This document shows positions 27,718 through 34,812 of a DNA stretch of 64,000 bases, piece after piece (within the stretch, counting starts at the first letter, position 1; every line of letters starts with the position of its first letter). A program made the translations under genes and the position numbers. The stretch is from a virus: positions 1 to 64,000 of IMG/VR virus record IMGVR_UViG_3300034073_004910; one strand, given 5' to 3'. Below the pieces are notes generated by a model. That model saw nothing but the letters and a program-made list of their open reading frames with translations. It made no database searches and was not told where the DNA came from.

Positions 27718-28161
27718 TTACGCAGCTTTTGCGCTACCCAACACTTCTGCAAAGTAAAGAGCCGCCTTGCCAGTAAGTTTCTCGATAATCTCGGCATTTG
27801 GCTCGAGGCCAAGATCCCGAATTGCTGCTTCGAGCTGTTCGAAGGCTACGGTCTTGCTAACCTTTGAACTACCTTCTGACTTCGAAGCCTTAGCCCCAGA
27901 CCCCGCTGCGGCTTCCTTCTTAATATATACGCCTGCTTTGGTAAGAATCATTCGAACTCCGTTCGGAGACTCGTCGAGTTCTTCTGCAATGTCCTTCACG
28001 ATCTCCATCGAATTTTCTGGAGTCGGTTCTGCTTCTTCATACATGCGAATTGCTTCTGCCCGTTTTTCGTCATCCCACGCCACTTTTCGTCTCCTTTTGC
28101 CTGTTACACCAATCGTAGAACCCGTTGCTCTAAGTTGAGCTTCGTAAAATCTATCGCCCAT
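27718..28161 (-). CDS. HTH protein of the phage DNA-binding family
   Basis: 147 residues. A helix-turn-helix-like segment (VKDIAEELDESPNGVRMILTKAGVYIKK) is followed by an Ala/Ser/Lys linker and a C-terminal helical domain (FEQLEAAIRDLGLEP). This corresponds to the C-terminal part of the KSIIAKLxREGVY paralogues at 50-59 kb. It has its own promoter and terminator, so it is a single-gene transcript. Binding target unknown. Confidence 0.8.
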   Translation of the reverse strand: MGDRFYEAQLRATGSTIGVTGKRRRKVAWDDEKRAEAIRMYEEAEPTPENSMEIVKDIAEELDESPNGVRMILTKAGVYIKKEAAAGSGAKASKSEGSSKVSKTVAFEQLEAAIRDLGLEPNAEIIEKLTGKAALYFAEVLGSAKAA

Positions 28162-28185
28162 GTCTTTTTCTCATTTTGAGAATAT

Positions 28186-28214
28186 ATTATAGAGCCTATA
28201 GCAACGAAAGTCAA
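28186..28214 (-). promoter_or_regulatory. Sigma70-like promoter
   Basis: TTGACT, 17 bases, TATAAT on the minus strand, driving the HTH gene at 27.7 kb. Confidence 0.87.
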
Positions 28215-28226
28215 CACTTATTTATA

Positions 28227-28484
28227 TCACTGGTCAAATTTAGTTAATTCTTCGAGAGTTGCTTCACGAATTTTCCGACACCGTTCTTTGCTGAATACAC
28301 ACAGATAGAAGAAGATCGGACTGAACAATGTAGACATGCCTAGTGCAAGCAGGTAATAAATTGTTGCAGCGATAAAACTCGGTCTGCGAAAACTGGTTCG
28401 CATGTAGTCTCGTCGAATCGGATAAAAAATCTCTTTAATTGCAAGAATGTTTGTAGCTACTGCGAACGCGATAAAGTACATCAT
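28227..28484 (-). CDS. Small membrane protein
   Basis: 85 residues with an N-terminal hydrophobic segment, a second long one around residues 35-65 (IAATIYYLLALGMSTLFSP) and a charged C-terminus. Its start overlaps the upstream gene by four bases. Function unknown. Confidence 0.7.
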   Translation of the reverse strand: MMYFIAFAVATNILAIKEIFYPIRRDYMRTSFRRPSFIAATIYYLLALGMSTLFSPIFFYLCVFSKERCRKIREATLEELTKFDQ

Positions 28485-29161
28485 ATGTATTTAAAAGACA
28501 CTCCGTATTGTTCCAAATGTTTTAGTTTGCCCAGATCGTACCCAGGCACGTATGCAAAAAATCCGCCAAACTCAACAGAAGGAAAATACGTAGCAGTACT
28601 TTCCATTTTTTCTGTGATATACACTCGATAGCACTTAGAGCCGTATCGTTCCGTGTAAACTGGCTCAGTCATCTCTTTTTCAACTCGACAAGGTGCATGA
28701 TACTTTGCTGACCAAGCGATCTCTCCTATAGCAAACTCTTCTCCGACGCACTCTTCTGGCAGCATAGCAATTTTATGCTTATCGTCTCCAGTTATTTTTT
28801 CAGGAATACCGATTCTAGCTACAACATTTTTTACAAATGCTGGCGAACGGTAGATGCGTTTTGAGATTGCGGCAACATTGTCTCCTTCTAGAAGAGATTC
28901 CGCAATATTGCGTATTTCTTCTGGTTGAGCAGGCTTGCCGCGGCGCTCTTTCTTTCTTTTCGCCGTATTTTCCTGATCTTCTTTCCAGTTTGAAAGAATT
29001 GTATTTAGACGAGTTGTGTTGTACGATATGTTCAATATCTCGCAAGCCTCTTTCTTTGAAATCGGCTTTTCCGAGTTTTCTAACAGTTCGATAACTCGAC
29101 TGATATTAGCATCAGTAAGCTTTTCGCTTGCTTGCTTTTTTACTCGTTTTTGAACTTTCAT
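28481..29161 (-). CDS. HTH-containing DNA-binding protein
   Basis: 226 residues. A basic N-terminus, a first HTH (ISKKEACEILNISYNTTRLN) and a second (NVAAISKRIYRSPAFVKNVV) precede a beta-rich C-terminal domain ending VSFKYI. The two HTH units suggest specific DNA binding. It may be another relative of the phage DNA-binding family but is more divergent. Confidence 0.72.
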   Translation of the reverse strand: MKVQKRVKKQASEKLTDANISRVIELLENSEKPISKKEACEILNISYNTTRLNTILSNWKEDQENTAKRKKERRGKPAQPEEIRNIAESLLEGDNVAAISKRIYRSPAFVKNVVARIGIPEKITGDDKHKIAMLPEECVGEEFAIGEIAWSAKYHAPCRVEKEMTEPVYTERYGSKCYRVYITEKMESTATYFPSVEFGGFFAYVPGYDLGKLKHLEQYGVSFKYI

Positions 29162-29163
29162 TT

Positions 29164-30318
29164 TTACTCTTGCGTTTCACTTTCCGAAGGTGTGCAACCC
29201 TTAACAAAGCTCTCAGGACAGTTTACATTTGGAAATGACCCTCCAACAGAACGAATAAAAGGAAGTACTCCAGTTTGCCACTGTTGAGTCGGCCCCCCAT
29301 TCCAAGTATTACGTTGCCATGAGATATGTGTAGCTTTCAAATCATACGCTGCCTTATCATAAATTCCCGTAGGCTCGTACTTTTTAAGATCGCTTTCCAC
29401 ATTGAACATGATAGGTACTTTTCCTCGAAAATCTACTTCTCCTGTAGCTCCTACGATTAGAGCTTGAGAGGCGTTTGTACTTGCCGCTGGAGTTGCCAGA
29501 ATAATATCTGGCCCGCCTAGTGCATACTGATAGCGCAACGACTCATTATGCAGTCTTACAAATAAACTCTGACTAGGCCAATAGTTTGTCGATAGCCGAA
29601 CTATAGTTCGCGGCCAAGCAGCTCGTGATGCTTGCATCAATCTTAGATATTGATCTGTGGCTGCTGTAGACGAAAACCCCGGAAGATTAGTAACAGTACC
29701 CCCTAATGCAGTCTCGGCTGTAGCAATTGCTTCAAAGTTTGGGTGTGAATCGTATCGCTCTCCCAATGCTTGATACAGTGCAATTAGCCGATCCATCACA
29801 GCAGGATTCCATACACGAGTCGCAAATCGGGTGCCATCATTGTAGACGGAATAGTCGCCCCCACCATATTCTTCAGTCTGAATATAAGCCGGAGAAGGCT
29901 TCAGTCTTCCTCCAAAAGAACGAGTCCATACTTCTAATATAATTTGCTTGTTTACAGACTCAGCTCTATCTAACAGAGCGTCCAAAGCTAGAAAATCATA
30001 TTCACCCTTTCGAGGCTCTAGTTCGTTCCAATAGTAACGTACCTGAAGACCTCTAATAGAGGGCTCTTCAGCAATTTCATCCAAATATGCAAGACGTTTA
30101 AGCAGCCCCGCTCCATTATCTGAAATTACATAATGCCCAGGATTCCATTTAATGGCCGAAGAAACTTCGCCCGGCTCATCAACCCCGCTACAGCTTGTGC
30201 CTATATCACACAGTGAAGGCGCATCAGGAGTAGAAGCGTATGTTGGCGTGAGTGCGAGCACGCTCGAAATCATCATTGCTAATGCTGTTCGTTTCGCTAA
30301 TAGTTTTGATTCTATCAT
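29164..30318 (-). CDS. Secreted glycoside-hydrolase-like protein
   Basis: 384 residues from the ATG at 30318, which overlaps the zinc-ribbon stop (ATGA). An N-terminal signal peptide ends around TYAS (hydrophobic core ALAMMISSVLAL). The mature part has a TIM-barrel hydrolase flavour: VRYYWNELEPRKGEYDF with a candidate acid Glu, then IILEVWTRSF and IATAETALGG. It has four or more Cys that could pair after export. It could act on host surface or capsular polysaccharide; the family is not certain. Confidence 0.7.
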   Translation of the reverse strand: MIESKLLAKRTALAMMISSVLALTPTYASTPDAPSLCDIGTSCSGVDEPGEVSSAIKWNPGHYVISDNGAGLLKRLAYLDEIAEEPSIRGLQVRYYWNELEPRKGEYDFLALDALLDRAESVNKQIILEVWTRSFGGRLKPSPAYIQTEEYGGGDYSVYNDGTRFATRVWNPAVMDRLIALYQALGERYDSHPNFEAIATAETALGGTVTNLPGFSSTAATDQYLRLMQASRAAWPRTIVRLSTNYWPSQSLFVRLHNESLRYQYALGGPDIILATPAASTNASQALIVGATGEVDFRGKVPIMFNVESDLKKYEPTGIYDKAAYDLKATHISWQRNTWNGGPTQQWQTGVLPFIRSVGGSFPNVNCPESFVKGCTPSESETQE

Positions 30319-30503
30319 GATTCTATCCACTCGTATCCGCACTCATAACATTCGTAACCAATATGGTCTAGTTCACCTTTATTATCTTCGTATACGTCAT
30401 CAACAGTTTGAAGTTGTGCATTGCACAGAGGACAATGATACGTTACAAAGTTAATGTGAGTCACTACTCTGGGCTGAGGCAGATTTTTAAGTACAGCTTT
30501 CAT
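30315..30503 (-). CDS. Zinc-ribbon protein
   Basis: 62 residues from the ATG at 30503 (AGGA site upstream, one base after the previous stop). Two Cys pairs (CPLC and CYEC) and a C-terminal YEWIES make a treble-clef or zinc-ribbon fold likely. Role unknown. Confidence 0.75.
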   Translation of the reverse strand: MKAVLKNLPQPRVVTHINFVTYHCPLCNAQLQTVDDVYEDNKGELDHIGYECYECGYEWIES

Positions 30504-30504
30504 A

Positions 30505-31113
30505 TTATCTTCCTGAAATTCTCCTATCGTAACTAGCAAAAGATTCGTCCCACCATTCGGGTTTATTTCTAAACTTCCACTGAGCAAACGTTGCTTTGTC
30601 GAGCATATAAAAATATCTATAAGTTTGAACAGGGTCGTTTGGATTTCTTAGTTCTGGCGGGAAATGTTGGGATAAAGCTAACGCAAATTGCGTTAGCCCC
30701 AAATTGGGCATATTGTTAGGAATATTGAAATTCTTTACAATATGCTCGAGTTCACGAATTTTTCCATATCTATAGGTGTACTCATCACAAAGCTCTGCCG
30801 CATAATTAAAAGTGTAGGCATAGTTTTCATATGACGAGCGCACCCAGATAGTACACGGATGATTATACATAGTAGGCAGATACGGCGACAAAGGCCTCTC
30901 TGGTAAAGGAAGGGGAGCGATTTCTTTCTTCGCTTTATTAAGAATACCAGTTTCTTCTTTGGTAAGAGCACGAGGAACAAAACCTAATAGTTTATCTACC
31001 CATAGAGCTGTGCTCATCATTTGAGCAGCTTCAAGCGGCATTTTCACTACATGCTTATCGACATGATATTCAATACTTTTTTTAAGATCGTGGTCGAGAA
31101 TAAAGATGTTCAC
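30505..31113 (-). CDS. Conserved phage protein (MNIF.LD type)
   Basis: 202 residues. The start MNIFILDHDLKKSIEY followed by DKHVVKMPLEAAQMMSTA is a motif shared by many T4-like and other phages, sometimes linked to pyrimidine-dimer glycosylase-like folds. The C-terminal FRNKPEWW is also conserved. No activity can be assigned safely. Confidence 0.8.
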   Translation of the reverse strand: MNIFILDHDLKKSIEYHVDKHVVKMPLEAAQMMSTALWVDKLLGFVPRALTKEETGILNKAKKEIAPLPLPERPLSPYLPTMYNHPCTIWVRSSYENYAYTFNYAAELCDEYTYRYGKIRELEHIVKNFNIPNNMPNLGLTQFALALSQHFPPELRNPNDPVQTYRYFYMLDKATFAQWKFRNKPEWWDESFASYDRRISGR

Positions 31114-31139
31114 TAAAGTTCTCTGACATTGAAAGATAT

Positions 31140-31168
31140 ATTATATATAATTGACGTAATAAAGTCAA
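31140..31168 (-). promoter_or_regulatory. Sigma70-like promoter
   Basis: TTGACT, 17 bases, TATAAT on the minus strand, upstream of the 30.5-31.1 kb gene. Confidence 0.85.
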
Positions 31169-31178
31169 GAAACTTTTT

Positions 31179-31310
31179 CTAAAATTTGAGGCGTAGCTTT
31201 AAAATTAAATACCTGAGTACGAGTCTACAGCGTTCATCCGAAAGTTCACTTACAGTGAGTTCCTGATTCATAAGCTGCTGTAAAATTTTCTCGTACTCAG
31301 GCTTAATCAT
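31179..31310 (-). CDS. Small hypothetical protein
   Basis: 43 residues (MIKPEYEKILQQLMNQEL start), probably helical and basic at the end. AAGGAA lies upstream of the ATG, and its stop is followed ten bases later by the next promoter. Missed by length filters but well placed. Confidence 0.6.
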   Translation of the reverse strand: MIKPEYEKILQQLMNQELTVSELSDERCRLVLRYLILKLRLKF

Positions 31311-31313
31311 TAG

Positions 31314-31493
31314 TTATTCCTTATCATCCATTCCTTCTGTGTCTGAGTAAGCCCCAGATTTACCTCGATGTTGGTTCCAGGTAGAATAACAAACTGCAAC
31401 TGCTTGCTGCTGATCGCGGCCTTCTCTTATAACTTCTGGCACACAGCGGGCAATAAAAGACTCTTCCGTTTCGTTTTTTCTAGGTTTTGGCAT
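31314..31493 (-). CDS. Small conserved phage protein (MPKPxKNE type)
   Basis: 59 residues. ESFIARCVPEVI then QQQAVAVCYSTWNQHRG matches a short motif found as a small protein or domain near phage head genes, with two Cys and a Trp conserved. It overlaps the upstream gene by 14 bases. Confidence 0.7.
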   Translation of the reverse strand: MPKPRKNETEESFIARCVPEVIREGRDQQQAVAVCYSTWNQHRGKSGAYSDTEGMDDKE

Positions 31494-31923
31494 TATTTGA
31501 TCTCATCAACTCTACATAACTAGAGAGTTCTCCTACTAGCTCCTCGATACGATCGAGCAACGAGTCAAAACTTTCATCGTCTTCGTCATCTTCATATGCA
31601 ACTTTATCGTTATTCAATTGCTCTACTTTATTTCGAGCCCAAGACTGCCCAGGATCACCTCCCCATAAAGCCCAGGCAATTCTCCCAGCACTAGGGTACC
31701 CCTGCTCTCCTGGGGAAAATCCTTGGCCTTGCTTATCGACTTCGTGTCGAGAAAAATAAGAATGCATACGCCGAACCGTGCGCGGAGAAAGATTTTCTTT
31801 TCGAATCAATTGATTTGCACGAGTGACTCCTACAATCGTACCACCTCGATTATATTCTTTGCGCCACTCTAAACCCCGCTTGGCTTCGGCTGCCATTGCA
31901 TCTGTAGGAACTAAATCTACCAT
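31480..31923 (-). CDS. Conserved phage protein, head-associated type
   Basis: 147 residues. AKRGLEWRKEYNRGGT, LSPRTVRRMHSYFSRHE and GRIAWALWGGDPGQSWA form a module repeatedly found near phage capsid, portal or prohead-protease genes. The C-terminal part is acidic, then helical (LLDRIEELVGELSSYVELM). Exact role unknown. The start is 14 bases upstream of the tRNA-Ile CCA end. Confidence 0.75.
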   Translation of the reverse strand: MVDLVPTDAMAAEAKRGLEWRKEYNRGGTIVGVTRANQLIRKENLSPRTVRRMHSYFSRHEVDKQGQGFSPGEQGYPSAGRIAWALWGGDPGQSWARNKVEQLNNDKVAYEDDEDDESFDSLLDRIEELVGELSSYVELMRSNNAKT

Positions 31924-31936
31924 TGTTTACTCCATA

Positions 31937-32012
31937 TGGTGCTTCGAGATGGGATTGAACCATCGACCTGACGCTTATAAGACGCCCGCTCTTACCCCTG
32001 AGCTACCGAAGC
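31937..32012 (-). tRNA. tRNA-Ile(UAU)
   Basis: 76 bases with encoded ACCA end. The acceptor stem GCTTCGG/TCGAAGC, D arm GCTC/GAGC and T arm with TTCAATC loop fold as a cloverleaf. The anticodon loop CTTATAA gives UAU, reading AUA directly. Most bacteria use a lysidine-modified CAU tRNA instead, so this tRNA would help with a codon that is rare in GC-rich hosts. Confidence 0.9.
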
Positions 32013-32016
32013 GAAT

Positions 32017-32093
32017 TGGTGGGCTGTCTGGGATTCGAACCCAGGACACCCTGGTTAAAAGCCAGGTGCTCTAACCAACTGAGCTAACAGCCC
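32017..32093 (-). tRNA. tRNA-Lys(UUU)
   Basis: 77 bases, CCA encoded, acceptor GGGCTGT/ACAGCCC, anticodon stem CCTGG/CCAGG with loop CTTTTAA. It is separated by only four bases from tRNA-Ile, so they are co-transcribed and processed. Confidence 0.96.
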
Positions 32094-32099
32094 TTACGA

Positions 32100-32173
32100 T
32101 GGTGCGGCTTGAGAGAATCGAACTCTCACCTCTAGCTTGGAAGGCTAGGGCACTACCTTTATGCAAAAGCCGC
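32100..32173 (-). tRNA. tRNA-Gly(UCC)
   Basis: 74 bases, CCA encoded, acceptor GCGGCTT/AAGCCGC, anticodon loop CTTCCAA. Its first base is also the last base of the speD-like stop codon (TAG), so maturation of this tRNA must cut at the very end of that message. Confidence 0.95.
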
Positions 32174-32544
32174 TAAAGGGGAATTTCTGCTAGCCCAGAT
32201 TCGCGATCTAGGTACTTGTAAGACACGTTGACTGGCTCAAATTCTTCCAGCGCCTGAAACACATCTCTTGGGTCCATAGGACCACAGGTATATACGTCAA
32301 GTTGAATAAGTCCAGGATTCGTTTCATCCCAAACATGAATCGCAATATGACTGGTCTCGATAATCACAACTCCAGTCAATCCACGATTTCCTTCGACATT
32401 TAAATAATGAGAAATAGGACCTTTACAAATTTTCATGCCAATCTTAGAGACTAGCGTAGTCATCCAGTGCTCCAAGTGCTCTGTAGCCGTTGGAGGATTT
32501 AGTACTTCTGCGCGAATGATTAAATGTACGTGTACAAGGTGCAT
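32173..32544 (-). CDS. speD: S-adenosylmethionine decarboxylase proenzyme-like
   Basis: 123 residues, the size of bacterial class 1b SAMDC. IETSHIAIHVWDE contains the Ser-His pair at the self-cleavage site that generates the pyruvoyl group, and LDVYTCG holds the catalytic Cys. It would make decarboxylated SAM for spermidine synthesis. Polyamines help DNA condensation, so a phage benefit is plausible. Its stop codon abuts tRNA-Gly. Confidence 0.88.
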   Translation of the reverse strand: MHLVHVHLIIRAEVLNPPTATEHLEHWMTTLVSKIGMKICKGPISHYLNVEGNRGLTGVVIIETSHIAIHVWDETNPGLIQLDVYTCGPMDPRDVFQALEEFEPVNVSYKYLDRESGLAEIPL

Positions 32545-32553
32545 ATATTTCTC

Positions 32554-32763
32554 TTAAAAATGTTTTGTCAAAATCTGTAGTTTTTCTTCCCACTCTGCTA
32601 GAATTGCTACTTCCTGATCAATTGTTTTCATAATATCAGGATGCTCGCCAACTCCAACATGATTGTTCAATAGAATTTCAATATTTACTTTATGAAATTC
32701 TATCTCTGCTTCGTACTTTTGTTTGAGAGCCTTTAAAATATTACTGCGATGAGTTATGCTCAT
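32554..32763 (-). CDS. Small conserved phage protein
   Basis: 69 residues from the ATG at 32763. It is entirely helical in character (SNILKALKQKYEAEIEFH, then EVAILAEWEEKLQILTKHF), probably a short coiled-coil protein. A longer frame upstream reads through the tRNA-Leu gene and is not credible. Confidence 0.7.
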   Translation of the reverse strand: MSITHRSNILKALKQKYEAEIEFHKVNIEILLNNHVGVGEHPDIMKTIDQEVAILAEWEEKLQILTKHF

Positions 32764-32829
32764 ATAATTCTCTAAAAGTGGTGCGGGTAGCCGGACTCGA
32801 ACCGGCACGCTATAAAAGCGACAGATTTT

Positions 32830-33478
32830 CTTACCACTACGTGTTTCCACGCCATTACTGTTTGTGGTCTGGACTTTGTCTTTACCATAGTGTTTCCACT
32901 TTAGGTACCTCGTGTAAAGTCTCTACACTCGTCTTTCGACTAGCACGGCGTTGCCATGACTAAAGGTTTCACCGTTTTAGCGAGGTCCACTTACTAAGTT
33001 TCCCTAGTAAGGCTCTTATTTGTATAGTGCGTTACAATAACTTCTTGCGAGCTAAAAGTTTCTATATTTTGAGAAGCTTTCCCAGCGCAGCTTCTGCTGC
33101 AAAACGGCCCTTTTTTCCTTTGCTTCTATTATGTTTAGCATCGTGTAGCTTTCTCCCTTCTAGGATAAAACTAGAATGGCACACTTCACATATAAAAGTT
33201 TGAGAGCCTATTCGTTTTGCGTCAAGTTTTGCATGTGCTGAGCGGTCAATAACCGCTAAGTTATCAATATCGTTATTAGTAACGTCTCCGTCAATGTGGT
33301 CTACGGTTTCATTTTTGGTAAACTTTCTACCAATATGGTTTTCCATAATAAACTTAGGATATGAAACAGTTTTCTTTGTTCCATCAAGAAACACAATAAC
33401 TATTCTAGATCTATTATCCTTAGCTATGTAGGGGCCATATATTTTTTTAATATTTTCGTAAACCATACACTATACTAA
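32830..33478 (-). other. Group I intron in tRNA-Leu(UAA)
   Basis: The intron ends in the expected G at 32830. The P7 strands are visible: AGAGACTTTACACG at 32911-32924 (R) and GGTAAAGACAAAGTCC at 32871-32886 (S), with GACTT pairing to AAGTC. GTATAGTG just inside the 5' end (33468-33475) is perfectly complementary to CACTATAC at 33022-33029. With the exon CTT and a following AAG this forms a P1 helix whose loop holds the HNH gene. The layout resembles subgroup IC3 introns. Confidence 0.9.
33062..33466 (-). CDS. Intron-encoded HNH homing endonuclease
   Basis: 134 residues lying wholly inside the intron, starting 12 bases after the 5' splice site. The HNH core VDHIDGDVTNNDIDNLAVI is complete, a CEVCHSS zinc-like pair follows, and the C-terminus is basic (HNRSKGKKGRF). 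It would cleave intronless tRNA-Leu alleles to spread the intron. No ribosome site is obvious before the ATG, since that sequence is committed to the P1 helix. Confidence 0.93.
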   Translation of the reverse strand: MVYENIKKIYGPYIAKDNRSRIVIVFLDGTKKTVSYPKFIMENHIGRKFTKNETVDHIDGDVTNNDIDNLAVIDRSAHAKLDAKRIGSQTFICEVCHSSFILEGRKLHDAKHNRSKGKKGRFAAEAALGKLLKI

Positions 33479-33516
33479 AAGTCTGTTGTGTCTACCGATT
33501 CCACCATACCCGCGTA

Positions 33517-33672
33517 TCAATCATACCAATGGCGAAGCACTCCCGCCATAATTACAAAGTTTGTAAGCAGAGTGACTATTACTATCACTGTACGAATCAA
33601 AGCTATAGTGTTTGCTTCTTTGTCCGTACTGCCGCTTTTTTCGCCTAGAGCTTTTGCCCAAAGTCTCCACAT
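33517..33672 (-). CDS. Small membrane protein between tRNAs
   Basis: 51 residues: a charged N-terminus (MWRLWAKALGEKSG), one transmembrane segment (ALIRTVIVIVTLLTNFVI) and a short tail. Similar small proteins occur in other phages. Its best ribosome site (GGGAG) lies within the 3' acceptor strand of tRNA-Thr, so translation may compete with tRNA folding or processing. Confidence 0.7.
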   Translation of the reverse strand: MWRLWAKALGEKSGSTDKEANTIALIRTVIVIVTLLTNFVIMAGVLRHWYD

Positions 33673-33675
33673 ATT

Positions 33676-33751
33676 TGGTGCTCCCAGAGAGAATCGAACT
33701 CCCAACCTACTGATTACAAATCAGTTGCTCTACCTGTTGAGCTATGGAAGC
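33676..33751 (-). tRNA. tRNA-Thr(UGU)
   Basis: 76 bases with CCA encoded. The acceptor GCTTCCA/TGGGAGC (G-U pairs included), D stem GCTC/GAGC, anticodon stem ACTGA/TCAGT with loop TTTGTAA, and T loop TTCGATT are all regular. It is the first stable RNA after the promoter at 33789-33817. Confidence 0.95.
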
Positions 33752-33788
33752 CAAAAATTGCCGAATGCTCTTTTCAAATTTGAAATAT

Positions 33789-33817
33789 AGTATACTTAAA
33801 AAAACTAAAAAAGTCAA
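33789..33817 (-). promoter_or_regulatory. Promoter of the tRNA cluster
   Basis: TTGACT, 17 bases, TATACT on the minus strand, 38 bases upstream of tRNA-Thr. It probably drives tRNA-Thr, the intron-containing tRNA-Leu, speD and the three remaining tRNAs as one transcript. Confidence 0.8.
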
Positions 33818-33825
33818 CATATATT

Positions 33826-34107
33826 TTAGGATATCTTTTTATTTTTGTAAGGGTTATCTTGATAGAAGGTTTTTTGAATCATCCAATTGCATGGATAGTG
33901 AAACACATCTTTTGTTGCAGTAAAAAGCACTGTTTGATAGTCCAGCTCAAGATAACTGAGCCAGCCTGGTTGAGTTTTTTCAATTTGTTTTTTTGAAAGA
34001 ACATCCAAAATTTTATATGGCTCAGAAACTATACATACGTCTACTCCAATAAATTGAAAGTATACTGGATGCCATGTTATGGTAGCAATTGATCCTATTG
34101 GGTGCAT
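33826..34107 (-). CDS. Hypothetical protein
   Basis: 93 residues, beta-rich with a hydrophobic N-terminal half. No domain recognised. Start overlaps the upstream ParB-like gene by 13 bases. Confidence 0.65.
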   Translation of the reverse strand: MHPIGSIATITWHPVYFQFIGVDVCIVSEPYKILDVLSKKQIEKTQPGWLSYLELDYQTVLFTATKDVFHYPCNWMIQKTFYQDNPYKNKKIS

Positions 34108-34499
34108 AATTGATTATGTACTATGATTGCCTCTTCTGGCGTGGAAACAACAATCGAATCAATATTTTCATAATTGTTTCGAAATGCAACTGCTAGTCTT
34201 TGATTTCCAAATAGACAAAGATATGGTTTTTTGGAGTCGTAAAGCGATAAGCAGTTTTCATCGACCGACTGCTTACCGTGATTGTAGGCTTCTAAAGTAT
34301 TTTCTGTAACTATAATTGGATGTTTCATTCCATTTACTAGTATATCGTTTTCCAACTCATAAAAGTTTGGTTGAATTAGTCTACTTTCATGAGTAACAAA
34401 GTTTGCTATAGAACTTACTGGTAGATTTACTACATAGTATGTAGTTGTAACTATCTCAAGCAAAGGAGTGGCTCGAGTTATTGTAAAGCTATCTTTCAT
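34095..34499 (-). CDS. ParB/Srx-like domain protein
   Basis: 134 residues. LENDILVNGMKHPIIVTENT followed by YLCLFGNQRLAVAF recalls the ParB/sulfiredoxin fold, with its 'xxGxxxPIxV ... GxxRxxA' pattern. Phage versions act as nucleases, adaptors or CTPase-like switches. No HTH is present. It overlaps the o-spanin-like gene. Confidence 0.68.
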   Translation of the reverse strand: MKDSFTITRATPLLEIVTTTYYVVNLPVSSIANFVTHESRLIQPNFYELENDILVNGMKHPIIVTENTLEAYNHGKQSVDENCLSLYDSKKPYLCLFGNQRLAVAFRNNYENIDSIVVSTPEEAIIVHNQLCTQ

Positions 34500-34812
34500 G
34501 AATGCTTCGATAGAAGAGTATCACGCTCTGCGATTCTTTGATGTATCGCCGCAATTCCTGCACATTGTGAGACAGGTTTTCGTAGCCTTTTGGCGTAATC
34601 GCAAAAAACGGTTCATTTCCTGCTTTTGCTAAAAACTCGTCTAAATTTTTTTCTGATACGACATAAAATTCTACAGACCGTAATGTAACCGCACTTACGG
34701 GCGCGGCATGAATTATTGGAGTCGGTTCGCAGTAGTTCGGCGCAAGCTCAGGCTTTTGCTGCAAAAGCGAGCATCCGCTTAAAAGTGTTGCACAAATTAT
34801 AAGTTTTTTCAC
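34489..34812 (-). CDS. Outer-membrane lipoprotein, probable o-spanin
   Basis: 107 residues with a lipoprotein signal (MKKLIICATLLSGC, lipobox LLSGC). After the Cys there is a Pro-containing linker and a globular part with a helical C-terminus. Its position directly after a membrane-anchored coiled-coil gene and lysozyme suggests the outer-membrane partner of a two-component spanin. Confidence 0.75.
   Translation of the reverse strand: MKKLIICATLLSGCSLLQQKPELAPNYCEPTPIIHAAPVSAVTLRSVEFYVVSEKNLDEFLAKAGNEPFFAITPKGYENLSHNVQELRRYIKESQSVILFYRSIHER

Larger units (their letters stand above)
32779..33513 (-). tRNA. tRNA-Leu(UAA) interrupted by a group I intron
   Basis: The 5' exon occupies 33479-33513 (acceptor GCGGGTA, D arm, anticodon stem ACAGA and CTT). 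The 3' exon occupies 32779-32829 (AAAA, TCTGT, a short variable arm, T arm, TACCCGC and ACCA). Spliced, they give an 86-base tRNA-Leu with loop CTTAAAA and anticodon UAA. The 649-base interruption falls after the first anticodon base, the site used by the classic cyanobacterial/plastid tRNA-Leu(UAA) group I intron. Confidence 0.93.
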
